From NCBI GenBank assembly GCA_965661105.1, contig CBFICR010000009.1, positions 5,539-69,538 of the forward strand: a stretch of DNA of 64,000 nt, in the 5' to 3' direction. Position numbers and translations under genes: made by a program. The notes beneath the pieces are model-generated. The model was not told the origin of the DNA. It ran no database searches and worked only from the letters and a program-made list of their open reading frames with translations. This document shows, in pieces, positions 27,443-36,445 of this stretch (positions are counted from its first letter, which is position 1; each line of letters begins with the position of its first letter). The DNA is from Eutrophocola sp965661105. Lineage in GTDB: Bacteria > Pseudomonadota > Gammaproteobacteria > Pseudomonadales > Pseudohongiellaceae.

Positions 27443-29467
27443 ATGATTCTTGGTGTAGATACAGGTGGCACTTTCACCGATTTCGTGTTGCTTGCAAGCC
27501 CGTCCCGGGAAGGCACCAACAAAGGTTCAGAACTCAGAACCCACAAAGTGTTGTCCACCCCCGGAGCGCCGGAGCAGGCCATTCTACAGGGGATCGAGGA
27601 AATGGGTCTAGCCGCGGAAGTGCGCAATGGAAATGTGAAAATTGTTCATGGCAGTACCGTGGCAACCAATGCCGCACTGGAAGGCAAAGGGGTCAAGACA
27701 GCGTTTATAACCAACACCGGGTTTGCTGATATTCTGACTATTGGCCGCCAGACACGTCCGCACCTATACCGCTTGCAGTCACCTGCTATTGATGCCCCGG
27801 TGCCAGGACAGTTATGCCTGGAAGCTGTCGGACGCATTGATTCCCATGGTCAGGAACTCGAGCCTCTCAACAAAGACAGTCTTGATGCACTTGTGCAAAC
27901 CCTGCACCAGACGAAACCCGATGCAGTGGCCATATCATGTCTGTTTTCCTTCCTCAATCCAGGCCATGAAAAAGCCATTGCCAGCTTTCTTGAGGATAAT
28001 CTGGAGTATGCCCCTTTTATTACCAGTTCCTTTGAGGTTCTGCCCGAGTATCGGGAATATGAACGGGGCATTGCAACCTGGCTTAATGCTACTCTGGGCC
28101 CATTGGTCAGGGACTATCTGCTACGCCTGAAAGCCGGGACTCATCCTTCCAGACTTTCTGTGATGCAGTCTTCTGGGGGCACGATTGATGCTGAACAGGC
28201 CTCACGCAAGTCAGTGAACCTGCTATTGTCTGGTCCTGCCGGCGGTCTGGCTGCCGCCAGCTTCCTGGCCAGGCTCACAGACCAAAAGCGATTACTTACT
28301 TTTGATATGGGAGGTACATCTACTGATGTCGCCTTGCTTAATGGTGACATCAATTTAACCACGGAAGGGCGCATCGGTGACTACCCTGTGGCTGTTCCCA
28401 TGGTCGATATGCACACCATTGGCGCTGGCGGCGGCTCTGTAGCGATGGTCGATGCTGGTGGCTTATTGCAGGTAGGCCCGCAATCTGCCGGCGCCACTCC
28501 GGGGCCGGCCTGCTATGGTCAGGGCGGCGCTTATGCCACGGTGACAGATGCAAATCTGGTATTAGGCAAAATCCGCGCAGATGCCTTTCTTGGTGGCTCA
28601 ATGTCCCTTGATATTGACGCATCAAGAGCCGCCATTCGCCCACTAGCCGAAGCCTTGTCATTAAGCATTGAAGAAACCGCTTCAGGCATTATCAGGGTTG
28701 CCAATGAACATATGGCAAGAGCGTTGAGGGTTATTTCAGTTGCCCGGGGCCATGACCCGAAAACCTTCAGATTATGTTGTTTTGGCGGCGCCGGGGGCCT
28801 GCATATCTGCGCCCTTGCCGAAGCCATGGGGATGAATAGTGCAATGGTTCCTGTTCATGCTGGCGTATTATCCGCTATGGGAATGTTTCTGGCGCCAGTT
28901 GAACGTCAGCTTTCCCAAACACATCAGGTTTTACTTGATGAACTTGATACAGTGGTGATCGATGATATTTTCCAGAAACTGGCCACCCGGGGGCTTCTGG
29001 AATTAACAGAAGAGGGCGTTTGCGCTGACAATACCCAAATGGAATATCGCGCGGACCTGCGTTATCAGGGGCAATCAACCAGCCTGACTATTGCCTGGAA
29101 CAGCGCCAGTGATGCGCAAGAACAGTTTCATAGTGCCCATCAACAGCGTTATGGGCACCGGCTGGACAGCCCGCTGGAACTGGTTAACCTGCGCCTGAGT
29201 ATCCGCGAGATTAAAGAGGCGCCAATGCTTGAAATGGTCACGCGGGCTAATGTAGATAGTGCGATTTCCGGCAACGCCAGTATTTACGGGATTGAGCGAC
29301 CTGTTCCGGTGGTACAGCGGGCTATCCTGTGCAGCGGGGAAAGCGTTTCGGGACCCGCCCTGCTGGTGGAAACTAATGCCACCACCTGGCTTGCGCCAAC
29401 ATGGCGCGCAACCTGTGACCCATTTGGTAACCTCATGCTGGAAAGAGGCCAGGGTCCCAATAGTTAA
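27443..29467 (+). CDS. Hydantoinase/oxoprolinase family protein (HyuA-like)
   Basis: A 674-residue protein with the ASKHA-fold hydantoinase A layout. Motifs are DTGGTFTDFV (phosphate 1, residues 5-14), HGSTVATNAALEGKG and LTFDMGGTSTDVALL (phosphate 2). The family cleaves hydantoin-like or oxoproline rings, or carboxylates acetone/acetophenone, using ATP. The usual HyuB partner is absent from both sides, so it acts alone or with a partner encoded elsewhere. It begins 167 bases from mutM, divergently. The substrate is unknown. Confidence 0.9.
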   Translation: MILGVDTGGTFTDFVLLASPSREGTNKGSELRTHKVLSTPGAPEQAILQGIEEMGLAAEVRNGNVKIVHGSTVATNAALEGKGVKTAFITNTGFADILTIGRQTRPHLYRLQSPAIDAPVPGQLCLEAVGRIDSHGQELEPLNKDSLDALVQTLHQTKPDAVAISCLFSFLNPGHEKAIASFLEDNLEYAPFITSSFEVLPEYREYERGIATWLNATLGPLVRDYLLRLKAGTHPSRLSVMQSSGGTIDAEQASRKSVNLLLSGPAGGLAAASFLARLTDQKRLLTFDMGGTSTDVALLNGDINLTTEGRIGDYPVAVPMVDMHTIGAGGGSVAMVDAGGLLQVGPQSAGATPGPACYGQGGAYATVTDANLVLGKIRADAFLGGSMSLDIDASRAAIRPLAEALSLSIEETASGIIRVANEHMARALRVISVARGHDPKTFRLCCFGGAGGLHICALAEAMGMNSAMVPVHAGVLSAMGMFLAPVERQLSQTHQVLLDELDTVVIDDIFQKLATRGLLELTEEGVCADNTQMEYRADLRYQGQSTSLTIAWNSASDAQEQFHSAHQQRYGHRLDSPLELVNLRLSIREIKEAPMLEMVTRANVDSAISGNASIYGIERPVPVVQRAILCSGESVSGPALLVETNATTWLAPTWRATCDPFGNLMLERGQGPNS

Positions 29468-29857
29468 TTGGTCTACAGCAGGCTGGCACGGGTATTGCTG
29501 ATTTTAGGGTTATTGCAAACGGGTATTGTAAAATATTCCAGGTAATTTTCATTGTTTGTGCCGGTCATATTTAGTCAGAGCAGATAGCCGAATACGATTA
29601 AGTGCAGATTCAGCATGCCAATGACAAAATTCCATACTAATCATGAAACAGGGTTTTGCCGTAAAACGGTTGACCTAAGTGCATTGAAGTCGCACGATAA
29701 CTGGTTCCGGTTATATTCCACCTGCGTTTTTTCAGGCCTAACCGGATAGTCATGAATTAAAACTGAAAACTTTTTGTCAAACTACCGGAAAACTGATCAG
29801 ACATAGTTGATAGATAACCAATAGACAGTTCAGAGATTATTGAAAGAGCAGGCCAAA
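29468..29857. other. 390-base region upstream of the envelope-complex cluster
   Basis: This gap precedes the poly-serine lipoprotein and should carry the promoter for the long plus-strand cluster. A short imperfect dyad lies near 29655-29672 (GTTTTGCCGTAAAAC). I see no convincing -35/-10 pair, hairpin terminator for the HyuA gene or coding frame. Confidence 0.45.
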
Positions 29858-31090
29858 ATGGCAATATCAGATAGAAAAACCAGAATGCACAAATACACCT
29901 CAAAAATATTCCCGGTATTGCTGGGAGCATCGCTTCTGGTTATTGGCGGTTGTCAGAGCACATCCAGTTCCAGCTCATCATCGTCAAGTATGCCCAGCTC
30001 TCCGCCCAGCAGCAGCTCTTCATCCAGCAGCAGCGCTTCTTCACCGAGCAGGCCAAGTCCTTCCTCTAGCAGCAGTTCCAGTTCATCGCAAAGTTCGCCC
30101 AGCGCTTCGTCCAGCAGCAGCTCTTCTTCCAGCAGCAGCGCTTCTTCCAGCAGCAGCGCTTCGTCGAGCAGTAGTTCTTCACCCAGCAGCAGCGCTGGTT
30201 CTTCTCCCGGTATGCCAGGCTCTCCAGGCATGCCGACTATTAGTAGTAGTAGCAGTAGTCAGGGTAATGCCGGTCAGTCGCAGTCGAGCCAATCCTCTCA
30301 AAGCCAGCAAAGTGGGACTGAAGGCAGTAATTCAACTGCTGCAAATGGAGGCTTGGAATCTTTACCCCAGGTTGCAGGCAGCCAGGGATCCTCAGGCAGT
30401 AATCAGCCCTCTGGCGATAGCGGCCTTGAAAATGCCGGTGCTAACGGTCAGCAAAATTCCAGCCAGAGCGGCTCGCAAAATGGCGGTCAAACTGGCCAGG
30501 GGCAACAAAGTGCCGGAAATGCAGGCAATAGTGGCTTCGAAAGTAATTCGACCGCCGGAGCCGGAAGTTCAGCTGGTGGCAGCCAGGGCAGTGGAGATGA
30601 CCCATTTGCCGATCTTTCCGCAGGTCGTGGTCAGGTGATGACCGCTTCAGAACGTCGGGCGGCCCTTGACGCAAGACTCAACGAGGGTTTTGCTGAATTT
30701 GACGGCATGATTCTTGGTGAACGTGAGCGAGCCCAGTCCGAAGCCGACGAAGCTGGCAGTGGCGTCATGTCAGGCGGAGGTTCCGGCGGTGGCGGTGGTG
30801 CTGATGGCAGCGGCGACGGCTCAGGCGACAGCAGCCCAATGGTCATTGCCTCGGCACCGGAAGGATCAACCGGTGGCGGCATTATGCCTGCCGGCAATGC
30901 CAGCAGACAGGGTGATTTTTCCAACAACAATCAGCCGGAAACGTTTCCGGTACCTGAAGATATTCCAAACGGTAATAATGATGATGTTGTTGCCCGACAG
31001 TTACGCGAAGCCGCCATGACAGAACCTGATCCTGAATTACGGGAAAAACTTTGGGATGAATACCGGGCTTATACGGGTCTTGGCCAGTGA
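29858..31090 (+). CDS. Poly-serine lipoprotein, first gene of the vWA/ExbB-like cluster
   Basis: A 410-residue lipoprotein: signal with lipobox VIGGC (Cys32). Residues about 34-120 are almost only Ser with Pro and Ala, 120-250 are Ser/Gly/Gln/Asn-rich, a short charged helix follows (ASERRAALDARLNEGF), then a Gly-rich stretch and a conserved-looking tail (VVARQLREAAM...REKLWDEYRAY). Poly-Ser linkers are known from Saccharophagus-type bacteria, where they act as flexible spacers. The tail helices probably bind a partner. I start at the ATG at 29858; the frame opens at a TTG at 29840. The protein would be a long tether from the membrane into the periplasm. Function unknown. Confidence 0.75.
   Translation: MAISDRKTRMHKYTSKIFPVLLGASLLVIGGCQSTSSSSSSSSSMPSSPPSSSSSSSSSASSPSRPSPSSSSSSSSSQSSPSASSSSSSSSSSSASSSSSASSSSSSSPSSSAGSSPGMPGSPGMPTISSSSSSQGNAGQSQSSQSSQSQQSGTEGSNSTAANGGLESLPQVAGSQGSSGSNQPSGDSGLENAGANGQQNSSQSGSQNGGQTGQGQQSAGNAGNSGFESNSTAGAGSSAGGSQGSGDDPFADLSAGRGQVMTASERRAALDARLNEGFAEFDGMILGERERAQSEADEAGSGVMSGGGSGGGGGADGSGDGSGDSSPMVIASAPEGSTGGGIMPAGNASRQGDFSNNNQPETFPVPEDIPNGNNDDVVARQLREAAMTEPDPELREKLWDEYRAYTGLGQ
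29960..30210 (+). repeat. Low-complexity AGC/TCN serine-codon tract
   Basis: An imperfect repeat of serine codons, with recurring AGCAGCAGCGCTTCTTCC-like units, encodes the poly-Ser linker. Mixed use of AGC and TCN codons suggests selection on the protein as well as repeat expansion. Such tracts are prone to slippage. Confidence 0.8.
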
Positions 31091-31212
31091 GAGGGGTTTA
31101 AATCAAAACCCTGAATCCCAAAATATGATCATATACGTATTAGTATCTATAACTTGAAGCATTTGGTAACTCAATTGGTAACTATTGAAGAAATAATGAA
31201 AGGAATCCGGTT

Positions 31213-32406
31213 ATGTTAAGACTCTTTCGGCCACTATTCTTTTTATTACTGATAGCAGGTGTGAGCGCCTGTTCTACTCAGACAGTAAAAAGCACGTCAT
31301 TCACTCCAATCAAGTCGGATAGCGACGGGGTTGTTGAGGAAGAGCTTCTGGATATTGGCATAGCCATTTTCCAGCCTGGCCTTGATGAAATTCCCCGCAA
31401 TCGGGAAGAATTGACCTTTTCCGATGTTCGCATGGCAGAAACCTACTTTGCCTCCTACAATTTGGCGACTGCACTTCAAAACAGCGGTAACTGGGGAGTC
31501 GTTCGGGTAGTCCCCGGTGACCTTTCCAGCAGTGATCTGGCTATCACCGGGACTATTTTGCAGTCTGACGGGGAAACCATGCGCCTGCAGGTGAACGTGA
31601 AAGACTCCACCGGGGCAACCTGGATCGACAAGGAATATGAGGAAGTTGTCAGCAAGTATAGCTACGACCCCCGCATGCGGCGCAGTGAAGATGCCTTTCA
31701 GGGGCTATTTAACAAGATTGCCAATGACCTGCTCGCGTATAAACAACGTAATGTCAGTAGCGAAGAAGTATTAAATATCAGAACAGTTTCCCAGATTCAG
31801 TTTGCGCGAGATTTTGCGCCACAAATTTTTGATGAATACCTTGAAGAGGACCGCAACGGAATTCTTGAGGTCACGCGCTTACCTGCGAAAAATGACCCTG
31901 TCATTAACCGCATTGAAAGCATCAGGGAAAGAGACTATCTCTATGTGGATGCCCTCCAGGATTACTATTCCAACTTTGTGCGCCAGATGGAAACGCCGTA
32001 CACCGAATACCGCCGCATGAGCTACGAAGAGGTCATGAAAATGGACCGGCTTGCCTCTGAATCCAGACGCAACATGATTATTGGTGTTGCAGCTATCATC
32101 GGTGGCATTGCAGCAACTCAAAGCAATAATGCCGCAGCTTATTATTCCTCTCCGGTGATTATTGCCAGCGGTGGCTGGCTGATCAAGGATGCCTTTAATA
32201 AGGGCGATGAGCGGCAAATGCATGTGGAAGCGCTTGCTGAGCTTGGCAATTCCCTGGAAATGGAAATAGCCCCGCAGACTATTGAGCTGGAACAGCGCAC
32301 CATCACCCTGTCCGGATCAGTTGAAGCGCAGTACGAACAGTGGCGAGAGCTTCTCGCGGATATTTATGCCAATGAAACCGGGGAGGCAACAAGCTCGGAT
32401 TTATAG
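31213..32406 (+). CDS. Conserved lipoprotein of the vWA/ExbB-like cluster
   Basis: A 397-residue lipoprotein with a signal ending GVSAC (Cys20). The N-terminal domain (about 45-180) contains EETYFASYN-like and NSGNWGVVRVVP segments and SDLAITGTILQSDGETM, an alpha/beta domain that resembles envelope proteins which assess a 'WGxVRV' core; the family is unnamed to my knowledge. A hydrophobic, Ala/Gly-rich segment at about 288-320 (IIGVAAIIGGIAATQ) may be a membrane hairpin. An AAAGGAA ribosome site is well placed. It follows the poly-Ser gene by 122 bases and precedes the TPR gene by 55. No enzymatic motif is seen. Confidence 0.75.
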   Translation: MLRLFRPLFFLLLIAGVSACSTQTVKSTSFTPIKSDSDGVVEEELLDIGIAIFQPGLDEIPRNREELTFSDVRMAETYFASYNLATALQNSGNWGVVRVVPGDLSSSDLAITGTILQSDGETMRLQVNVKDSTGATWIDKEYEEVVSKYSYDPRMRRSEDAFQGLFNKIANDLLAYKQRNVSSEEVLNIRTVSQIQFARDFAPQIFDEYLEEDRNGILEVTRLPAKNDPVINRIESIRERDYLYVDALQDYYSNFVRQMETPYTEYRRMSYEEVMKMDRLASESRRNMIIGVAAIIGGIAATQSNNAAAYYSSPVIIASGGWLIKDAFNKGDERQMHVEALAELGNSLEMEIAPQTIELEQRTITLSGSVEAQYEQWRELLADIYANETGEATSSDL

Positions 32407-32461
32407 TGATCAAAAGGCCGTCCTGGATCAGGGCTAATTCACTAATCGAGAGCAGCAAGCC

Positions 32462-34021
32462 ATGGCTGATTCAGATTTTGACAACATCACCCCTGCAGAT
32501 CTCAACCTGACAGGAAAGTCTGCTCCTCCAGAACAGGCACAGAGCGCTGCAGCACCTCCTCTTGGCGGCGAGGAAACTCGCCGTAGTGATGAGGAAAAAA
32601 AGAGACAGTCCAGAATTCTCACTGGAATCTTCTTTTTATTGTTGGTGCTGGTAGCGGGCGTTATTTTTGTTTTGCCCCGATTGATTTCACCCCCTGACCC
32701 AACTGCTAGCAGGAGTGTGGTAGTCGTCAATACCCCTTCGAGCACCACGTCTGCCACAAATTCAGTAGCGCCTTTTGAAGAAGCACAGAAACTGCGCCAG
32801 CGCGAAACCGCGCAAAACATCCTGGCTGAACTCCTCGATCTGCAGGAATCACTGGAAGAAAAAGAAGTTGAAAGCTGGGCCGAAGCAGACATTAACAGCG
32901 TTTTTGCGCTGGCAAGTCAGGGCGATGAAGCTTATCAAAACCAGGACTTTATCGGCGCTGCTACCTTTTACCAGCAAGGTCTGGAAAAACTCAGTGCACT
33001 CGATACCAGCCTGCCTGATGTTTTCAATCGCTATCTGGCTAGCGGTGAACAGGCAATTCTCAACGGTGACCCTGCTCTGGCTGAAGAGTCTTTCAGTATT
33101 GCCGTGCTGATAAACCCTGATAGCGCCGAAGCTGTAAATGGTTATGATCGCGCCCAGATACTCCCGGAGGTCCTTGAAGTGATTGCCCAGGGCCGGCAAT
33201 TTCATGACTCCGGAGAATTTGAAAATGCGCGTGAATTTTATCAGCAGGCTCTGGAGATTGACCCTGTGCATATAGAGGCTGGCGAACTGCTTGAGCAGGT
33301 CAATACTGATATTCTGGACCGCGATTTTTCCGCCGCCATGTCCCGTGGATTTACTGCATTGGCATCCAATGCTCCCCAAACCGCGGAAACGGCTTTCAAA
33401 CAGGCTCTGGCCTTGAAGCCAAACTCTCCCGAAGCCAGCTCCGCGCTCGAACAAACAGTCGACCAGATGACGCTTAGTGCAATCAATATCCATCTTGATG
33501 CCGCAAGGGAGTTTGAAAATCAGGAACAATGGCAACAAGCTCTGGCTGAATATAATGAAGCACTCTCAATTGATGCCAACGTGGTCGCTGCACGTGAAGG
33601 AAAAAGCAGGGCCAATAGTCGCAATAATCTGGATAACTATCTGGAAACCATCAACAATGACCCCTTGCGCCTTGCAGAAAACGCCGTCTATGAGCAGGCC
33701 ATTGGTATTTATAACGAAGCTGCCAAAATTGATGGCAACTGGCCCAGATTGAACGACCAGTTAGCTACCCTGCGTAATTACCTTCAGCGTGCAACAGAAC
33801 CTGTCGAAGTAATATTGCAATCTGATGCGCTCACAGAGGTCACCGTTTACCAGGTTGGTAATCTTGGTCAATTTACCAGCCATACCCTTAACCTTGAACC
33901 CGGCACCTATGTTGCGGTAGGCATCAGGGAAGGGTTTCGTGATGTCAGGGAAGAGTTTGTTGTTGGTTTTGATGGCAAGTCACCCGTAATCACTGTGCAG
34001 TGTATTGAAGAAATACTGTGA
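32462..34021 (+). CDS. Membrane-anchored TPR protein
   Basis: A 519-residue protein with a cytoplasmic acidic N-terminus (about 50 residues), one membrane helix at about 52-73 and a long periplasmic part built of TPR-type helix pairs. Repeat cores are seen at GDEAYQNQDFIGAATFYQQG, DPALAEESFSIAVLINPDSA, GEFENAREFYQQALEIDP, ALASNAPQTAETAFKQAL and NQEQWQQALAEYNEALSIDA. The last 90 residues form a strand-rich domain (VTVYQVGNLGQFTSHTL). Topology is type II, with the TPRs in the periplasm. It likely scaffolds other cluster proteins. It starts 55 bases after the lipoprotein and is followed by the PEGA gene after 24 bases. Confidence 0.85.
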   Translation: MADSDFDNITPADLNLTGKSAPPEQAQSAAAPPLGGEETRRSDEEKKRQSRILTGIFFLLLVLVAGVIFVLPRLISPPDPTASRSVVVVNTPSSTTSATNSVAPFEEAQKLRQRETAQNILAELLDLQESLEEKEVESWAEADINSVFALASQGDEAYQNQDFIGAATFYQQGLEKLSALDTSLPDVFNRYLASGEQAILNGDPALAEESFSIAVLINPDSAEAVNGYDRAQILPEVLEVIAQGRQFHDSGEFENAREFYQQALEIDPVHIEAGELLEQVNTDILDRDFSAAMSRGFTALASNAPQTAETAFKQALALKPNSPEASSALEQTVDQMTLSAINIHLDAAREFENQEQWQQALAEYNEALSIDANVVAAREGKSRANSRNNLDNYLETINNDPLRLAENAVYEQAIGIYNEAAKIDGNWPRLNDQLATLRNYLQRATEPVEVILQSDALTEVTVYQVGNLGQFTSHTLNLEPGTYVAVGIREGFRDVREEFVVGFDGKSPVITVQCIEEIL

Positions 34022-34045
34022 TCATTTTTAAGAGCTGATAAGCAA

Positions 34046-36148
34046 ATGTCTGACGACGACAAGATCAAAAATCCTTCGAGTAATGCAGCCGGCAATGGAA
34101 ACCTGGATGACCCCATTCAGCCGATTGATTTTACTCCCGTCGGTCAGACCTCAAAAAAGTTCAGCTTAAAGCTTAGCCCCGCCAAAATTATTCTGTCTGC
34201 TTTTTTACTTTTGTTTGCCGGTGTTGCATGGTTTGTATTGTCTGCCAAATCTGTTTACCTGGACGTTACACCGGCAACCAGCCTGATCAATGTTCAAAGT
34301 CCGCTGGCAATAAAAATTGGCCCACGTTTTCTTGTTCTCAAAGGCGACCTGCCAGTCACTGTGACAGCCGAAGGATATTATCCCCTTGATACTGATCTCA
34401 CTGTGACTGATCAGCAGGCACAAACTTTTGTCATCAACATGCAGCCACTGCCGGGCTTTCTTACACTAAACAGTGACAACATTAATGGCGCACAGGTTTT
34501 TATTGATGGCCAGGTTGTTGGACAAACGCCTCTGACAGATTTCGAGCTGGCTGCCGGTGATCATATGGTCTTAGTCACACTGGATCGATACCAGCCTTTT
34601 GAAACAATCATTACCATGGAAGGTCGGCAAACAAAGCAGAGCCTTGATATTGAACTGTTACCAGCCTGGGCGGAAGTCTCTTTTAATACCAGCCCTGCCG
34701 GCGCCGTCGTTTCTGTCGATGGTGAGGATCAAGGGCAAACTCCCCTGGTGGTAGAAATTCTCGAAGGTGAGCATGACATTCTGGTGAAATTACCTGCTCA
34801 CAAAGCCTGGACCCGAAGTATTGACGTTATGGCAAGACAGGCGATGACGCTGCCCCTGATCGAACTCGAACAGGCCGATGGGCTGGTTCTTCTGCAATCA
34901 ACCCCCAGTAATGCCAATGTCACCATGGATGGCGTGTTCCAGGGACAAACCCCTCTTGAAATTATTGTGCCTCCCGGAACCACTCATGAGCTCTCCTTTT
35001 TCCTCAATGGCTACCAGGAAGCACGGCGTACCTTTACAACGCGTCCCGAACAGGAAGTGTCTTTGCAGGTCAATCTTGACCCCATTCTCAGCTCCGTGGA
35101 AATCAGTGTTATTCCCACAGACGCAGAACTTTTCCTGAATGGAGAATTTCAGGGCAATGCCAACCAGACTATCGAGTTGCTTGCAGCTACACAGTTAATT
35201 GAAATCCGCCGCGATGGCTACGTACCCTTTGAAACAAATTTTGTTTCCCGGCCCGGCCTTGAACAAAAACTGGATATCAGCCTGAAGACTCTTGAGCAGC
35301 AGCGGCTGGAATCAATCAAACCCTTTATTACCAATGCTGTCGGACAATCCATGAAATTGATTTATCCGACGACATTCCAGATGGGAGCCTCCAGGCGCGA
35401 GCCGGGGCGTCAGGCCAATGAAGTACTGCGTAATGTAAACCTGACACGACCTTTTTATCTTTCCCTGATGGAAGTCAGCAATAGCCAGTTTGCCCAATTC
35501 GACAAGGAACATTCCTCTGGCGTTATTGAAGGCAGAACATTAAGCAATAATAATCAGCCCGTGGTCAGAGTGACATGGGATCAGGCCGCCCGTTTCTGTA
35601 ACTGGTTAAGTGCCCAGGAAGACCTTGAACCTTTTTACATTGAAGAAAATGGCATGATTAGTGGATTTAATGCTGCCAGTACCGGTTACAGGCTGCCTAC
35701 AGAAGCTGAGTGGGCCTGGGCCGCAAGGGTGGATAATGATCCAAACAGCCTGCTCAAATTCCCCTGGGGACCCGAATTACCACCACCCGCCAATCATGGC
35801 AATTACGCCGATATCTCCGCCGGCGTTTTCCTGGGCAGGATTATTGCCAACTACAATGACGGTTATCTGGGTACGGCACCGATTGGCAGCTTTGCGCCTA
35901 ACAGCAATGGTTTTTTTGATATGGGCGGTAATGCTGCGGAGTGGGTACATGATTATTATGGGTCAAGTGGCCAAATTGGTGGCGCCCTGGAAACGGATCC
36001 CTTAGGTCCGACAGAGGGAACCTATCATGTCATCAGAGGCTCTAGCTGGGCCCATGGCACAATTACAGAATTAAGGCTCAGCTTCCGCGACTACAATGAT
36101 GAATCCCGTGATGATGTCGGTTTCAGGGTTGCACGCTATCTTGAGTAA
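34046..36148 (+). CDS. Membrane-anchored PEGA-repeat and SUMF1-fold protein
   Basis: A 700-residue protein with an acidic cytoplasmic N-terminus, one membrane helix (about 47-66) and a periplasmic part. Four or more PEGA repeats lie at about 140-420 (VFIDGQVVGQTPL, VSVDGEDQGQTPL, VTMDGVFQGQTPLE, LFLNGEFQG). A formylglycine-generating-enzyme/SUMF1-like domain fills about 430-700 (YRLPTEAEWAWAAR, GNAAEWVHDYY, VIRGSSWAHG, VGFRVARYL). The segment that holds the catalytic cysteines in true FGE has none here, so it is unlikely to make formylglycine. PEGA domains bind cell-surface polymers or proteins. It sits between the TPR and small acidic genes in a tightly spaced operon. Confidence 0.9.
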   Translation: MSDDDKIKNPSSNAAGNGNLDDPIQPIDFTPVGQTSKKFSLKLSPAKIILSAFLLLFAGVAWFVLSAKSVYLDVTPATSLINVQSPLAIKIGPRFLVLKGDLPVTVTAEGYYPLDTDLTVTDQQAQTFVINMQPLPGFLTLNSDNINGAQVFIDGQVVGQTPLTDFELAAGDHMVLVTLDRYQPFETIITMEGRQTKQSLDIELLPAWAEVSFNTSPAGAVVSVDGEDQGQTPLVVEILEGEHDILVKLPAHKAWTRSIDVMARQAMTLPLIELEQADGLVLLQSTPSNANVTMDGVFQGQTPLEIIVPPGTTHELSFFLNGYQEARRTFTTRPEQEVSLQVNLDPILSSVEISVIPTDAELFLNGEFQGNANQTIELLAATQLIEIRRDGYVPFETNFVSRPGLEQKLDISLKTLEQQRLESIKPFITNAVGQSMKLIYPTTFQMGASRREPGRQANEVLRNVNLTRPFYLSLMEVSNSQFAQFDKEHSSGVIEGRTLSNNNQPVVRVTWDQAARFCNWLSAQEDLEPFYIEENGMISGFNAASTGYRLPTEAEWAWAARVDNDPNSLLKFPWGPELPPPANHGNYADISAGVFLGRIIANYNDGYLGTAPIGSFAPNSNGFFDMGGNAAEWVHDYYGSSGQIGGALETDPLGPTEGTYHVIRGSSWAHGTITELRLSFRDYNDESRDDVGFRVARYLE

Positions 36149-36154
36149 TCAGCA

Positions 36155-36418
36155 ATGAAGCATTACCAAAAATTGTTGTCCCTTCTGGTTTTTTCCAGCC
36201 TCGGTATTTATGCGGCTGACAATAGTGCTGAAAATGACGCGCAGGTTGCTGAGTCAACAGAGCAGGCAGAAGAGGGAGCAGAAGGTATTGAAAGGCCTTT
36301 GGAAGAAACCATTCCTGACGCTGGTGATGAAATTATTTTAGATGCGTCAGATGAAAATTTTGTACCCAGCGAGCAGATTACAGAAGACCTGCCCGTTGCG
36401 TTTCCGATAGACATTTGA
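36155..36418 (+). CDS. Small acidic secreted protein
   Basis: An 87-residue protein with a signal peptide (about residues 1-20, ending IYAAD). The mature 67 residues are strongly acidic and low in hydrophobics, so probably unstructured. It starts seven bases after the PEGA gene and ends 27 bases before the channel gene, and its codon use matches its neighbours, so I regard it as real. No family recognised. It could be an adaptor between periplasmic parts of the complex. Confidence 0.65.
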   Translation: MKHYQKLLSLLVFSSLGIYAADNSAENDAQVAESTEQAEEGAEGIERPLEETIPDAGDEIILDASDENFVPSEQITEDLPVAFPIDI

Positions 36419-36445
36419 AATTAGAAAACTGAACAAGGCATTTTT

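Noticed and set aside
29953..30231. Leu/Glu-rich minus-strand frame opposite the poly-Ser tract
   Set aside because: It is the reverse of the serine-codon repeat; such tracts automatically read as Leu/Glu on the other strand.
34046..36148. Ergothioneine EgtB or sulfatase-maturing enzyme
   Set aside because: The iron-binding DinB-like domain of EgtB is absent and the formylglycine cysteines are missing.
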